Positions 1 through 7,955 of a stretch of 22,357 nucleotides of DNA are shown in pieces. Every line of letters begins with the position of its first letter. The first letter of the stretch is position 1. Position numbers and translations under genes: made by a program. The notes beneath the pieces are model-generated. The model was not told the DNA's origin and made no database searches. It saw only the letters and a list, made by a program, of their open reading frames with translations. This DNA comes from Chlamydiia bacterium (GTDB taxonomy: Bacteria > Chlamydiota > Chlamydiia > Chlamydiales > FEN-1388): positions 1-22,357 of the forward strand of contig JAHFTM010000004.1 of NCBI GenBank assembly GCA_023269335.1, given 5' to 3'.

Positions 1-375
1 GAAGAAGAAAAAGAGCGACTTCAGTTTCTTAAGGAAGGTGGTGAGGCCGAAGAGTTCATAGCCCCGAAGCGTGCCCCTGCAAAAGGCGCCTACAACGAAA
101 TGCCTACCATCCCTGATGTGGATGTCCATGAGACCGGAGCTGGGCTTACAGAGGGCGGCTTTGAGATGCACACCTACATCAGTGAAGAGACGACTGTAGA
201 AGATGAGACTGATGAAGAGTACTACACAACCGCAGAATTTGATGAAGCTGATGCAGCTGAAGAGGGCGGCGGGGAAGAAGACGAGGACGAGGACGAAGAA
301 GACGAGTCTTATTTCAGCGATAGAAACCGCTGGAAAAGAGGCGGTATCATTGACCCTGATGCAGATGAGTGGTAG
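1..375 (+). CDS. Acidic hypothetical protein, C-terminal part
   Basis: The frame is open from the first base of the window, so the gene starts upstream; 124 residues are visible. It is strongly acidic, with an Asp/Glu run near the end (DNA about 280-305, almost only GAA, GAC and GAG codons), then a short basic patch (RNRWKRGG) and a DPDADEW terminus. The tail looks disordered; no enzyme motif is visible. hemW starts 11 bases before its stop codon in another frame, so the two genes are probably translationally coupled. From memory, C. trachomatis has a small hypothetical gene (about CT053) beside its hemN-like gene, which would fit, but I cannot confirm homology. Function unknown. An internal ATG at 100 exists, but the open frame continues upstream of it. 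Confidence 0.7.
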   Translation, partial: EEEKERLQFLKEGGEAEEFIAPKRAPAKGAYNEMPTIPDVDVHETGAGLTEGGFEMHTYISEETTVEDETDEEYYTTAEFDEADAAEEGGGEEDEDEDEEDESYFSDRNRWKRGGIIDPDADEW

Positions 376-1489
376 TGATCTTAGTCTTTATGTGCATATC
401 CCCTTTTGTACATACAAATGCCCCTATTGCCATTTTTATGTAGTCTTAGATAAAGAACCTTTGAAGGATCTGCTTCTTTCGGCATTATTGAAAGAGATAG
501 TTCTTTGGAAGGAGGCTATTTACGGCAAAAAATTGGTCTCTGTTTACTTTGGTGGAGGAACACCCTCTTTATTTGGTGCAAAGCGCATTCAAAAGCTGCT
601 TGATGCCATTTGTCAAGTGAATCCAATTGGAGCTGATTGTGAAATCACACTAGAGGCAAACCCTGAAAATGTAACGGTTGAAGCCATGCGTGATTTTTTG
701 CATGCGGGTGTAAATCGTATTAGCATTGGCGTGCAAAGCTTTCAAGATTCAGAGCTTAAAATTCTGGGCCGCAAACATCAATCCTCAGTAGCTGAGAGGG
801 CTATCTTTGCAACGTATGAGGCCGGTTTTCAGAATATCTCCATTGATTTGATGTATGAAACACCCACCCAAACGCTTTCAAGCTGGAACAAGTCACTTGA
901 AAAGATACCTACACTCCCCCTCACACATCTGTCTTTATATAACCTGACTATCGAGCCTTACACCCCTTTTGCTAAAAAAGAAAGTGAGCTTCGAAAGCTA
1001 ATGCCAGATGAAGAAACTGGCGGACAGATGTATGGAAAGGCAATTGCAGATCTTCAAAGCTGCGGCTTTGAGCAGTATGAAATTTCGGCCTTTTGCAAAA
1101 ATTCTCTTTTTTCACGCCATAACATTGGTTACTGGATAGGTCGTCCATTTTTAGGCCTTGGGCCTTCGGCATTTAGTTTTTATGAGACCAAGCGGTTTCG
1201 TAATGTTGCTAATCTAACACGCTATGCCAAGTTGGTAGAAGATGGAAAATTTGCGATTGATTTTACGGAAGAAATTTCGCCGGGAAAAAGGAAGCGTGAA
1301 TTGCTAGCTCTTCATTTACGGTTGATGCAGGGCGTTGATTTAAATGACTTTGGTACATTAGAAGATGAAACTGTCACATCCATTCAAAAACTAGAAGAGC
1401 TTGAATTGCTCTGCCATAAAAAAGAGCGACTTTATCTCTCAAAAAAAGGCATATTTTTCTACGACCATGTTGCCTCAGAGCTTCTGTAG
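365..1489 (+). CDS. hemW: HemW-like radical SAM protein (HemN/coproporphyrinogen III oxidase-like)
   Basis: A 374-residue radical SAM enzyme. Near the N-terminus it has LYVHIPFC followed by CTYKCPYC (residues 15-22), the CxxxCxxC triad that binds the 4Fe-4S cluster, then a GGGTPS motif near residue 70 and LEANPENV, typical of the HemN/HemW family. True HemN has a further Cys two residues after the triad; here it is Phe (CHF), which points to HemW, a heme-binding protein thought to deliver heme, rather than an oxygen-independent coproporphyrinogen oxidase. The length matches HemW. The start is taken as the ATG at 365; an in-frame ATG at 359 is equally possible. Neither has a clear Shine-Dalgarno, consistent with coupling to the overlapping upstream acidic gene. 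The open frame reaching back to 203 is only the shadow of that gene. Confidence 0.88.
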   Translation: MSGSDLSLYVHIPFCTYKCPYCHFYVVLDKEPLKDLLLSALLKEIVLWKEAIYGKKLVSVYFGGGTPSLFGAKRIQKLLDAICQVNPIGADCEITLEANPENVTVEAMRDFLHAGVNRISIGVQSFQDSELKILGRKHQSSVAERAIFATYEAGFQNISIDLMYETPTQTLSSWNKSLEKIPTLPLTHLSLYNLTIEPYTPFAKKESELRKLMPDEETGGQMYGKAIADLQSCGFEQYEISAFCKNSLFSRHNIGYWIGRPFLGLGPSAFSFYETKRFRNVANLTRYAKLVEDGKFAIDFTEEISPGKRKRELLALHLRLMQGVDLNDFGTLEDETVTSIQKLEELELLCHKKERLYLSKKGIFFYDHVASELL

Positions 1490-1491
1490 AC

Positions 1492-1569
1492 TTAAGAAAA
1501 GAAATACATGTTAAGTAAAAGAGCCAAAAAGAGGACGATAAAAACAAGAAGAAAGTAGATAAAGCGCAT
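1492..1569 (-). CDS. Possible 25-residue hydrophobic membrane peptide
   Basis: On the minus strand an ATG opens a 25-codon frame ending in TAA. The product starts MRFIYFLLVF and is almost entirely hydrophobic up to a short LNMYFFS end, with one positive charge at the N-terminus: the look of a single-span membrane micropeptide. It lies in the gap between hemW and the terminator of the gene at 1689. No convincing ribosome binding site precedes it and no promoter was recognised, so it may be a chance frame in a T-rich strand. Function unknown. Confidence 0.25.
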   Translation of the reverse strand: MRFIYFLLVFIVLFLALLLNMYFFS

Positions 1570-1639
1570 GTCGCACACAAAATTAGGGTTTTTATCTACA
1601 TATACTAATTATTTTTTTAACTGCAATAAAAAAATCAGG

Positions 1640-1679
1640 AAAAGAAAAAAAGAAGCGCTCTTTCTTAGGAAAGAGCGCT
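1640..1679 (-). terminator. Rho-independent terminator of the 190-residue gene
   Basis: A perfect 11-bp inverted repeat (1654-1664 with 1669-1679, arm AGCGCTCTTTC) encloses a 4-base loop. Read on the minus strand it is followed by a T-rich tract over 1653-1640. It lies 10 bases past the stop codon of the minus-strand gene ending at 1689, so it terminates that transcript. Confidence 0.8.
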
Positions 1680-1688
1680 GTAACGGCA

Positions 1689-2261
1689 CTATTTTTTTAC
1701 AGGTGCAGCAACTGTTGCGCTAGCTTCTGCTGACGCATTTTCTCTGGCAATCAAGTTACCAATGTAGGCGCGAGAAATTTTCTCAACACTTGCAAGCAAG
1801 TCATCCATTTTTGGCATAACAGCCATTTTTACGCCGATTTCAAGCATAGGATTAAGAGAAGTTGCCTTTGCGGGAAACATTTTTGCCATCATCTCAAACA
1901 TGCTTTTCAGTTTGATCTGTAAATCGCCTTTAAAGAAGCCTGCTGTAGCATTCATCAACGCACGCATTGGCTTGCCCATAGCGGCACTTGCAGTGTCAAC
2001 TGCTGCTTTCCTTATCTGCATGCCTGCATCATCACTCAACATCATTTGAAAGTTTGCCAGTGCCGTTTGTTGATTACTTGGATTCATGACAATCTCTGAA
2101 ATCAGCTTTGTAATTTTTTCTACTTGTTCTTTCGTTACTTCACCTGGTTGATGCAAAAAGCCTTGTTTTCTTGCATGTGCAAGGATATTCGCATTTCCGC
2201 GTAACTCTGTAACTGGATAGGCAGCGGCACTTGCTGCTGCACTCATTGATACTGATGCCAT
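1689..2261 (-). CDS. Met-rich hypothetical protein
   Basis: A 190-residue protein I do not recognise. The chosen start is the ATG at 2261 (MASVSMSAAASAAA), preceded by GAGG seven bases upstream; a TTG five codons earlier lacks that support. The N-terminus is rich in Ala and Ser, the rest is predicted helical, and Met is unusually frequent (16 residues, several in pairs such as QMML and FEMMAKMF). The C-terminus is an Ala-rich tail ending in PVKK. No signal peptide or membrane span is visible. The Ser/Ala-rich start would be compatible with a type III secretion signal, but this is only a suggestion. It has its own good promoter (2296-2324) and terminator (1640-1679), so it is probably transcribed alone. 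Confidence 0.75.
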   Translation of the reverse strand: MASVSMSAAASAAAYPVTELRGNANILAHARKQGFLHQPGEVTKEQVEKITKLISEIVMNPSNQQTALANFQMMLSDDAGMQIRKAAVDTASAAMGKPMRALMNATAGFFKGDLQIKLKSMFEMMAKMFPAKATSLNPMLEIGVKMAVMPKMDDLLASVEKISRAYIGNLIARENASAEASATVAAPVKK

Positions 2262-2295
2262 AGAATTACCTCGCAATTGATATTAATATAGATTT

Positions 2296-2324
2296 ATTAT
2301 AACACTATAAATAATTTATTTCAA
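2296..2324 (-). promoter_or_regulatory. Sigma-70-type promoter of the Met-rich gene
   Basis: On the minus strand a TTGAAA -35 box (2319-2324) is separated by exactly 17 bp from a consensus TATAAT -10 box (2296-2301). Transcription would start near 2289, leaving an untranslated leader of just under 30 bases before the ATG at 2261. This is the best promoter match in the window. Confidence 0.65.
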
Positions 2325-2363
2325 TCTAAATGGTAAATCTAATAAAAAAACTATGGTTTTGCT

Positions 2364-3380
2364 CTAATTATTTAGGCATTCAATCATAAGTGTTGGTCTT
2401 GCTCTTTTCAAGTCATCTTGCGTTGCAGCTGAAAGAGTACCACCGATTACGCGTATAGTTTTCAACTTTGGGAAAGATACTTCATCTGCTTTTGTTTCGT
2501 GTCTTGATAGGCTAGCAGAGAGTTTTTTCAGGAAGTAGCCTTCAGTATGAACCACAAGATCATCATAACTGACTTCAAGAGTTTCTAGCCCGGTAAACGT
2601 ACCTAAACTGTGGTGCATCTTATCGACAACTGCCCATCCATACCCATCATGAACAGAGGTATCAGCTTCATTATGACTCACATCTGTTATTCTGAGCTGT
2701 GTTAAATTTTGAGTGATTCCTGAAAGACGAACGCAATTATTAGGTTCATTATATATCCACTTTGTCATTTTAAGGTGTTTTAAATTTGGAGCTATCTCTT
2801 GAATGAGAAGAAGAAGAACATGCCTATGATCTTGGTTGCACAAGTCTCTCATACGCGCTTCCCTATTAATTTCCGCACGATCTCGCGTCCCAGACATCCT
2901 GTGTCTTATATGCCAATCAATACCTGATAAATCAAGAGTTGTAATAGCAGTTTTATCAATGCGGTTTTCTTGTAAAAGGGCTTTTGCTTGCTCAAACGCA
3001 CCTGTAGGAATAAAGATCAGCTGTAAGCCGGGAATTCGCAAGGCTTGGAGGCCTCTTACGAACTGTTCGATCATCGCCTCTCCGTGATTACCCAAATACT
3101 CTTGTATGATTTTACAAAGGTCGGTAGGAATAGCAGGTTCTTGTTTGATTGCTGATTGAATTGTCTCTATGATAAGATCATTCCCCTCTAAATCACCAGT
3201 ATAAGACTTAATAATTTTGCCGATACCAATAGTGCAGTTTGAGCCGAGCGATGACATAATTTCAGCTAATCGAGGATCTTTCAATTTCGCCTGAACTATG
3301 GAAGAAGCGCTTTTATTTTCAGTACTACTGCTTACTAGCGGTGTTAAACTAAGTAAATCTGAATTTATACTAGTAATCAT
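2364..3380 (-). CDS. Leucine-rich-repeat protein, candidate secreted effector
   Basis: A 338-residue protein starting at the ATG at 3380 (MITSINSDLLSLTPL), which has AAGGA about ten bases upstream; a GTG twelve codons earlier lacks this support. The C-terminal two thirds contain degenerate leucine-rich-repeat strands: TTLDLSGIDW, NLKHLKMTKW, NLTQLRITDV, GLETLEVSYD and KLKTIRVIGG. The N-terminal ~50 residues are rich in Ser and Thr. No Sec signal peptide and no transmembrane helix are seen. LRR proteins in environmental chlamydiae are often proposed host-directed effectors, but nothing in the sequence proves secretion or a partner. It lies upstream of the Met-rich gene on the same strand, yet that gene has its own promoter. 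The order of LRR strands is clear; the function is unknown. Confidence 0.72.
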   Translation of the reverse strand: MITSINSDLLSLTPLVSSSTENKSASSIVQAKLKDPRLAEIMSSLGSNCTIGIGKIIKSYTGDLEGNDLIIETIQSAIKQEPAIPTDLCKIIQEYLGNHGEAMIEQFVRGLQALRIPGLQLIFIPTGAFEQAKALLQENRIDKTAITTLDLSGIDWHIRHRMSGTRDRAEINREARMRDLCNQDHRHVLLLLIQEIAPNLKHLKMTKWIYNEPNNCVRLSGITQNLTQLRITDVSHNEADTSVHDGYGWAVVDKMHHSLGTFTGLETLEVSYDDLVVHTEGYFLKKLSASLSRHETKADEVSFPKLKTIRVIGGTLSAATQDDLKRARPTLMIECLNN

Positions 3381-3502
3381 AAACAAACATCCTTCATGAA
3401 ATATAAATAATAGCACATTTTACATAATAGCTTTTTTCAAGTAAATGTGTTATATGTAAATCTAGTATTTTAGAGTTGTTTATAAAAATGTATTACATTT
3501 AT

Positions 3503-4204
3503 TCAAATAGCAAAGAGGAAGATCGCTGGCCTTTTTTCAAGCTGCAAAGGCTCACCTGCCTTCCAGGCTTTCACGGACTTTGAGATAACGCCTTGTGTGG
3601 GCATGGTAAGGTCCCAAGCAACACATAGCAGTGTGTCATCATGGAGTTGCCCTACAAGCTCTGTAAAGAGTGACTGGCTTCTGTAGGGAGCTTCGATGAA
3701 GATGTGTGTCCTGCCAAATTTTTTAGCATCTTCTTCTAAGAGCTTCATCTGGCGCTTGCGCTCTTTTTCTTCTTTGGGCAGGTAGCCATGAAAAGAAAAG
3801 CGCTGCCCTGAAAAGCCTGAGAGCATGAGAGCTAAAACGATGGAGCTTGGGCCTGTGAAGGCTTCAACTTTGATCTGAAGTTTATGTGCAAGAGCGACAA
3901 GCTTTGCACCGGGATCTGCAATGCAAGGCAGCCCTGCGTCTGAGATGAGCCCCCAGCACTCCCCTTTTTTAATGGGATCAAGCAGAGCAGTTAAATCTTT
4001 ATCTTGCGTATGTTCATTTAGTAAGAGAATAGGCATTTGCTGGAGTGGCTTTTTCGTCTGAAAGCGTTTGAGATAGCGGCGTGCTTCTTTTTCACTTTCG
4101 GCAATTAGGCCGTCAATACAGCTCACAGCTTTATCGACACTTTGTGGAAGAAGCGTGTGATGATCCTGACTTTCGTCAAATACATTAGGCAGTAAATAGA
4201 GCAT
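3503..4204 (-). CDS. rsmI: RsmI-like SAM-dependent methyltransferase
   Basis: A 233-residue tetrapyrrole-methylase-fold protein. The motif GLISDAGLPCIADPGA (residues 85-100) matches the SDAGxPxxxDPG signature of RsmI (YraL), which 2'-O-methylates C1402 of 16S rRNA, and it is followed by FTGPSS. The N-terminus (MLYLLPNVFD) and the short length differ from E. coli RsmI and resemble a shorter subfamily known from Bacteroidetes and chlamydiae, in which the substrate is less certain; the specific rRNA activity is therefore inferred. The start has GGGAG seven bases upstream. It follows holA by 11 bases on the same strand, so the two form an operon. From memory, C. trachomatis has the same pair (about CT047 and CT048). 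Confidence 0.8.
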   Translation of the reverse strand: MLYLLPNVFDESQDHHTLLPQSVDKAVSCIDGLIAESEKEARRYLKRFQTKKPLQQMPILLLNEHTQDKDLTALLDPIKKGECWGLISDAGLPCIADPGAKLVALAHKLQIKVEAFTGPSSIVLALMLSGFSGQRFSFHGYLPKEEKERKRQMKLLEEDAKKFGRTHIFIEAPYRSQSLFTELVGQLHDDTLLCVAWDLTMPTQGVISKSVKAWKAGEPLQLEKRPAIFLFAI

Positions 4205-4215
4205 TTTTTGACTCC

Positions 4216-5241
4216 CTATAACGATACAATCAGCATCTCAAGTGCTAGATTTTCATCTTTTGCTGAATTTTTTAAGTCGACTTCCAAAGTATCAATGGCG
4301 ATAAGTGCACGGATAAGATCATTTGTTCCATAGCGCTTGGCAAATTCAAGATTTTTTTCAAAGCTTTTCCCTTTCATCGTCGGAAAGCGCTTCATGATTG
4401 TGTCTGGATGAACTTGATCATCTATAAGCGAGCTCATCTCAAGAACGTTATGTACCTGATTTCTAAGGTAGCGCAAGATCTGTAAAGGATGAAATTCTCC
4501 TCCACCTCCTCCATCGCCCTCTTGTAGGCTTTGTAAAATGGTGATTGCAAGCTTTTTGTCTTTGGCAAGTACAGCTTCTGAGAGTTGCCAGATGATCGCT
4601 TTATTTGACAAACTGACAATAGCACGTACATCGTTTAGCGTTATCTGCTCACTCTTGTCAGCTGTGTAGGTAAACAGTTTGTCGAGCTCTTCTTTCAAAG
4701 TAAATCGCTCATCCTGAAACTCTTTAGCAAGTAGCTGTAGAGCCTCTTTTTGAAGTGTTTTTTTCTCTTTGCTAGCATAGGATCTGATCCACTCTTCAAC
4801 TTTGGCCTGTTTTTCCCACGGTTTCACATCAGCAATTTCTAGAATTAATGAAGCACGATTTGCCTCTATTTTCTTACAGAGAGCGCTGGGAAGATCTTTT
4901 CCTGTCAAAATAAGAATGTTGTTATTGTTCAGGTGGGCCAACTGCTCTTCAATGAGCTGTAACTCAGTGGTGTCGAGATCTTGCGTGTTTTGAATATGCA
5001 AAATACAGTGGGTAGAAAAGAGAGAAAAAGAGGCTTTATGTTCTGCTAACTCCTCTGGAGTAACGTGCTGTACCTTTGGGAAATTTTTTCCTAAAATAGC
5101 TTTGAGACGCAGCAAAAGAAAGTGCAGTGCCTCTTTTCGTTCAAACTCATCTTTGATGAGCAGGCAAAAAAGGGGAGCAAGTGTACTTTGCGTACAGCCT
5201 GCCACTACTTTATCAAGTGCTTGCCAGTTAGTGTATTTCAA
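4216..5241 (-). CDS. holA: DNA polymerase III delta subunit
   Basis: A 341-residue HolA-like clamp-loader subunit, which opens the beta sliding clamp during replication. Supporting features are the N-terminal domain with LFCLLIKDEFERKEAL, a central ILILTGKDLPSALCKKI strand, the conserved EELDKLFTY segment (residues 184-192) of the lid, the NKAIIWQLSEAVLAKD helix, and the C-terminal LRYLRNQVHNVLEM collar helices. An unusual Gly5 run (residues 244-248) precedes FHPLQILRYL. The start must be the TTG at 5241, because an in-frame TGA is directly upstream and no early ATG exists. It begins an operon with rsmI and is divergent from the symporter gene at 5350. Sequence identity to E. coli HolA is low, as usual for this family. 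Confidence 0.82.
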   Translation of the reverse strand: MKYTNWQALDKVVAGCTQSTLAPLFCLLIKDEFERKEALHFLLLRLKAILGKNFPKVQHVTPEELAEHKASFSLFSTHCILHIQNTQDLDTTELQLIEEQLAHLNNNNILILTGKDLPSALCKKIEANRASLILEIADVKPWEKQAKVEEWIRSYASKEKKTLQKEALQLLAKEFQDERFTLKEELDKLFTYTADKSEQITLNDVRAIVSLSNKAIIWQLSEAVLAKDKKLAITILQSLQEGDGGGGGEFHPLQILRYLRNQVHNVLEMSSLIDDQVHPDTIMKRFPTMKGKSFEKNLEFAKRYGTNDLIRALIAIDTLEVDLKNSAKDENLALEMLIVSL

Positions 5242-5276
5242 TCACGTGTCTCAAAAAATTATTTTGCACAATATCC

Positions 5277-5306
5277 TTGCCGGAAAGGATGGGTTCACGC
5301 TATAAT
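5277..5306 (+). promoter_or_regulatory. Probable promoter of the symporter-MATE transcript
   Basis: TTGCCG (5277-5282) is followed after 18 bp by a consensus TATAAT (5301-5306), about 45 bases ahead of the symporter start. A short inverted repeat (ATCCTT at 5273-5278, AAGGAT at 5285-5290) overlaps the -35 box and could be an operator, though it may be chance. The AAGGAAAAGGA just before 5350 is the ribosome binding site. Confidence 0.5.
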
Positions 5307-5349
5307 AGAGCTCATTTATTTTTAAGCCAATAAGGAAAAGGAATAAGAC

Positions 5350-6585
5350 ATGAAGTTGTGGGCTAAAATCTTACTTGCCATTGTTTTAGGTGCTGTTACC
5401 GGCTTTATACTTGGCCCCACAGCAAGCATTTTAAAACCAATCGGTACCTTATTTATTAACTTGCTTAATATGCTGATTGTTCCATTAGTCTTTTCTTCAA
5501 TGATCCTAGGAATTACTAGTACCCCCGATCCTAAAAAATTGGGCCGTATAGGTGGTATTACGCTACTTTTGTATGGCGTCACAACACTTATTGCTATCGC
5601 CTTAGGAATTGGCATTGCCTCATATATCGAACTTGGGAAAAACCTTCATTTTGCTCAAGCGAGTGTGCTGCAAGTAAAAGAGCTGCCATCCATGGCTGAA
5701 TTGATACTGTCGCTTGTGCCTAAAAACCCGATAGCAGCTTTTGCTGAAGGTAATATCTTACAAATCATTGTTTTTTCTACTCTTTTTGGCACTGCTTTGA
5801 ATTTTATTGGCCAAAAAGCAAAGCCACTCGTTGACTGTTTTGATGCGCTGGCAAGCTGCATGTTTCGACTCACTTCAATGGTGATGGCCATCTCCCCTAT
5901 TGGTGTGTTTGCTCTCATGGCCTGGGCATGCGGCTCGTTTGGTCTTGAACTTCTGCTTCCGGTGCTGAAATTTCTGCTCTGTTACTACGCGGCTTCACTA
6001 ATTTTTATGGGAGTGGTCTTTTGTAGCATACTTTTTTTTATGGCAAAGCTCAGCCCTCTACCCTTCTTTAAAGGGATGCTGGAAGCCATTGGAACGGCAG
6101 CCTCCACCTGTTCCAGTTCTGCTACTTTGCCTGCAACGATTCAATGTTCAATTGAAAAACTTGGAATTTCAAAGGGACTTGCAAACTTTGTCCTGCCGCT
6201 TGGCTGTTCTTTGAATATGAACGGCTCAGCACTCTTCCAAGCTATGAGTACCATTTTTCTTGCTCAAGCTTATGGTATAGAGCTGCATTTACAGCATATG
6301 ATTTTACTTTCCGCAACTATTATCTTAGCAACGCTTGGCACTGCAAGTATTCCAGGTGCGGGGCTGATCATGCTGTCAATCGTCTTTTCATCGGTTGGCA
6401 TCCCTCTTGAGGGAATTGCGATCTTAGCCAGCATTGACCGGCTTCGCGATATGGCGACAACGACGTTGAACATCACAGGTGATGCAGTCTGCGCAGTTTA
6501 TGTAGCAAAACGTGAAGGTGAGCTTGATGAGGCAATCTACTACTCACAATCAAAACGTAGTAAAGTAGCAGTAATTAAAACTTAA
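5350..6585 (+). CDS. Dicarboxylate/amino acid:cation symporter (DAACS, GltP/GltT type)
   Basis: A 411-residue inner-membrane transporter of the glutamate/aspartate/dicarboxylate:Na+/H+ symporter family. Several family signatures are present in order: the N-terminal helix MKLWAKILLAIVLGAVTGFI, the Ser-rich loop CSSSATLP (residues 254-261) of hairpin 1, LGCSLNMNGS (NMNGS at 289-293, corresponding to the cation-binding NMDGT motif), the hairpin-2 turn GTASIPGAGLIM, and IDRLRDMATTTLNITGDA (363-379) carrying substrate-binding residues. The length is typical. In an intracellular bacterium it would import amino acids or dicarboxylates from the host; the exact substrate cannot be read from sequence. 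NMNGS in place of NMDGT may alter ion coupling. The MATE gene follows 7 bases later on the same strand. Confidence 0.9.
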   Translation: MKLWAKILLAIVLGAVTGFILGPTASILKPIGTLFINLLNMLIVPLVFSSMILGITSTPDPKKLGRIGGITLLLYGVTTLIAIALGIGIASYIELGKNLHFAQASVLQVKELPSMAELILSLVPKNPIAAFAEGNILQIIVFSTLFGTALNFIGQKAKPLVDCFDALASCMFRLTSMVMAISPIGVFALMAWACGSFGLELLLPVLKFLLCYYAASLIFMGVVFCSILFFMAKLSPLPFFKGMLEAIGTAASTCSSSATLPATIQCSIEKLGISKGLANFVLPLGCSLNMNGSALFQAMSTIFLAQAYGIELHLQHMILLSATIILATLGTASIPGAGLIMLSIVFSSVGIPLEGIAILASIDRLRDMATTTLNITGDAVCAVYVAKREGELDEAIYYSQSKRSKVAVIKT

Positions 6586-6592
6586 AAGCTTT

Positions 6593-7891
6593 ATGAACAC
6601 TCAATTGCGCCCTGTCTACCAGCTCACGAAGCATGCTATCGGCTCTTTGAAAGAAGTGTGGGCACTTTCTTGGCCACTGATGCTGGGGCTTTTTTCTGCA
6701 AGCTTGATGTATTTTTCTGATCGTCTTATTTTGGCTCACCATTCGGTGGCCAGCATGAACGCTGCTGCAATCGGTGGCATTTCAAGCTGGGGTCTCATGG
6801 TATTTCCTATGGTCATCGCTCAGACAACAGAAGTATTTGTGGGAAAGTTTAATGGGGAAGGCAACTTAAAAAAAGTTGCGACTCCTGTCTGGCAGATGTT
6901 GTGGCTTTGTCTTTTTATGATTCTTCCCTACTTATTTTTGTCTCGCATGCTGGCTCCCCTTTTATTTCACGGGACAGGTAATACTGCGCTTGAATCGGAC
7001 TATTTTATAGCCACGAGTAACTTCGCTCCTTGTTGTGTAGGCGCAATTGGCCTTGCCGGCTTTTTTATTGGCACTGGAAAAATGAAAGTAGTTACCTATA
7101 CGATGATCGTTGGTAATATTTTGAATATCGGGCTAGATATTATTTTAGTATTTGGGCTTTATGGCTTTCCTGCAATGGGCTGTAAAGGTGCGGGATTAGC
7201 TACAGGGCTTTCTCAAGCTGTACAAGTACTCATTTATTTACTGCTCTTTTTAAAAAAAGAAAATCGAGAAAAATATGGTAGCTCCTCATTTAGCTTTGAT
7301 AAAAAGCTAACTCGTGAATTTTTAAATCTGGCAATACCTTCAGGCGTTGGCAGGTGTATGGAAGTTGCAGCTCATGTGATTTTCTTTCGCATTATGATTA
7401 TGGCAGGCGGCAACACAATGACTTGTGCTACAGTAGTGCAGAGCCTTTTTATCTTTACCAACTTCATGGTTGACGGCCTTGCAAAAGGGGCCACTGCAAT
7501 CATATCGAATGTGTATGGTGCCGATCAAAAGCAGTATCTAGCAAAAATTCTGCGCTCAGCCTGCAGTGTCCACACGATTATTTGCGTGACATTTAGCACC
7601 CTTCTTCTGAGTAACATTGAACTGGTAGCAAGATGCTTTTTTTCAGATGATGTAGCAGCAGGCATATTGACTCCTGAATTTTTAACTACGCTCAGAAATG
7701 CCACATTTTGGATGTCAATTTTCTTTTTATTTGATGGTTTTTGCTGGATCTTCTTTGGTCTTTTCACAGCAGCAGGTGACACAAAATTTGTGATGTATGT
7801 AAATATCGTTCTTAACTGGCTGGGTTATGTTTTACCAACCTATCTTGTTGTTGGGCTTTATAAAGGACAGACCATGCGTGGCTTATTTTAG
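6593..7891 (+). CDS. MATE family efflux transporter, C-terminus lost by frameshift
   Basis: A 432-residue multispan membrane protein of the multi-antimicrobial extrusion (NorM/DinF) family: WALSWPLMLGLFSASLMYFSD at the start, a GGISSWGLMVFPMVIAQTTE helix, a GNILNIGLDIILVFGLYGFPAMGCKGAGLATGLSQ segment typical of MATE helices 5-6, and a second half with VDGLAKGATAIISNVYGA and GLFTAAGDTKFVM. It ends abruptly in MRGLF. The following bases in the -1 frame (from 7888) encode the expected last helix, LALYNLSIFAIYFIRYQRTF, so one T missing from the TTTT run at 7886-7889 would explain the truncation. The break coincides with the edge of the direct repeat at 7886. The protein may still fold with 11 helices, or the gene may be decaying. 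It is co-oriented with the symporter gene, 7 bases downstream. Confidence 0.85.
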   Translation: MNTQLRPVYQLTKHAIGSLKEVWALSWPLMLGLFSASLMYFSDRLILAHHSVASMNAAAIGGISSWGLMVFPMVIAQTTEVFVGKFNGEGNLKKVATPVWQMLWLCLFMILPYLFLSRMLAPLLFHGTGNTALESDYFIATSNFAPCCVGAIGLAGFFIGTGKMKVVTYTMIVGNILNIGLDIILVFGLYGFPAMGCKGAGLATGLSQAVQVLIYLLLFLKKENREKYGSSSFSFDKKLTREFLNLAIPSGVGRCMEVAAHVIFFRIMIMAGGNTMTCATVVQSLFIFTNFMVDGLAKGATAIISNVYGADQKQYLAKILRSACSVHTIICVTFSTLLLSNIELVARCFFSDDVAAGILTPEFLTTLRNATFWMSIFFLFDGFCWIFFGLFTAAGDTKFVMYVNIVLNWLGYVLPTYLVVGLYKGQTMRGLF

Positions 7892-7955
7892 CACTATACA
7901 ACCTGTCAATTTTTGCGATCTACTTTATTCGCTATCAGAGAACATTTACGAAGAC
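7886..7955 (+). repeat. Direct repeat, left copy flanking the Rhs gene
   Basis: A 70-bp stretch (TTTTAGCACTA...ACGAAGAC) matches 12909-12978 at 65 of 70 positions without gaps. The five differences are all synonymous in the frame that encodes the last MATE helix. It begins exactly where the MATE reading frame breaks. Confidence 0.9.

Noticed and set aside
203..364. Upstream extension of the hemW frame to 203
   Set aside because: These 54 codons are the out-of-frame reading of the acidic gene. The family N-terminus (LYVHIPFC) begins a few residues after 365.
7880..7895. Programmed frameshifting at the end of the MATE gene
   Set aside because: The sequence before TAG (TTA TTT TAG) does not match a canonical -1 slippery heptamer, and the four-T run is short for transcript slippage. 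A mutation or recombination scar is simpler.
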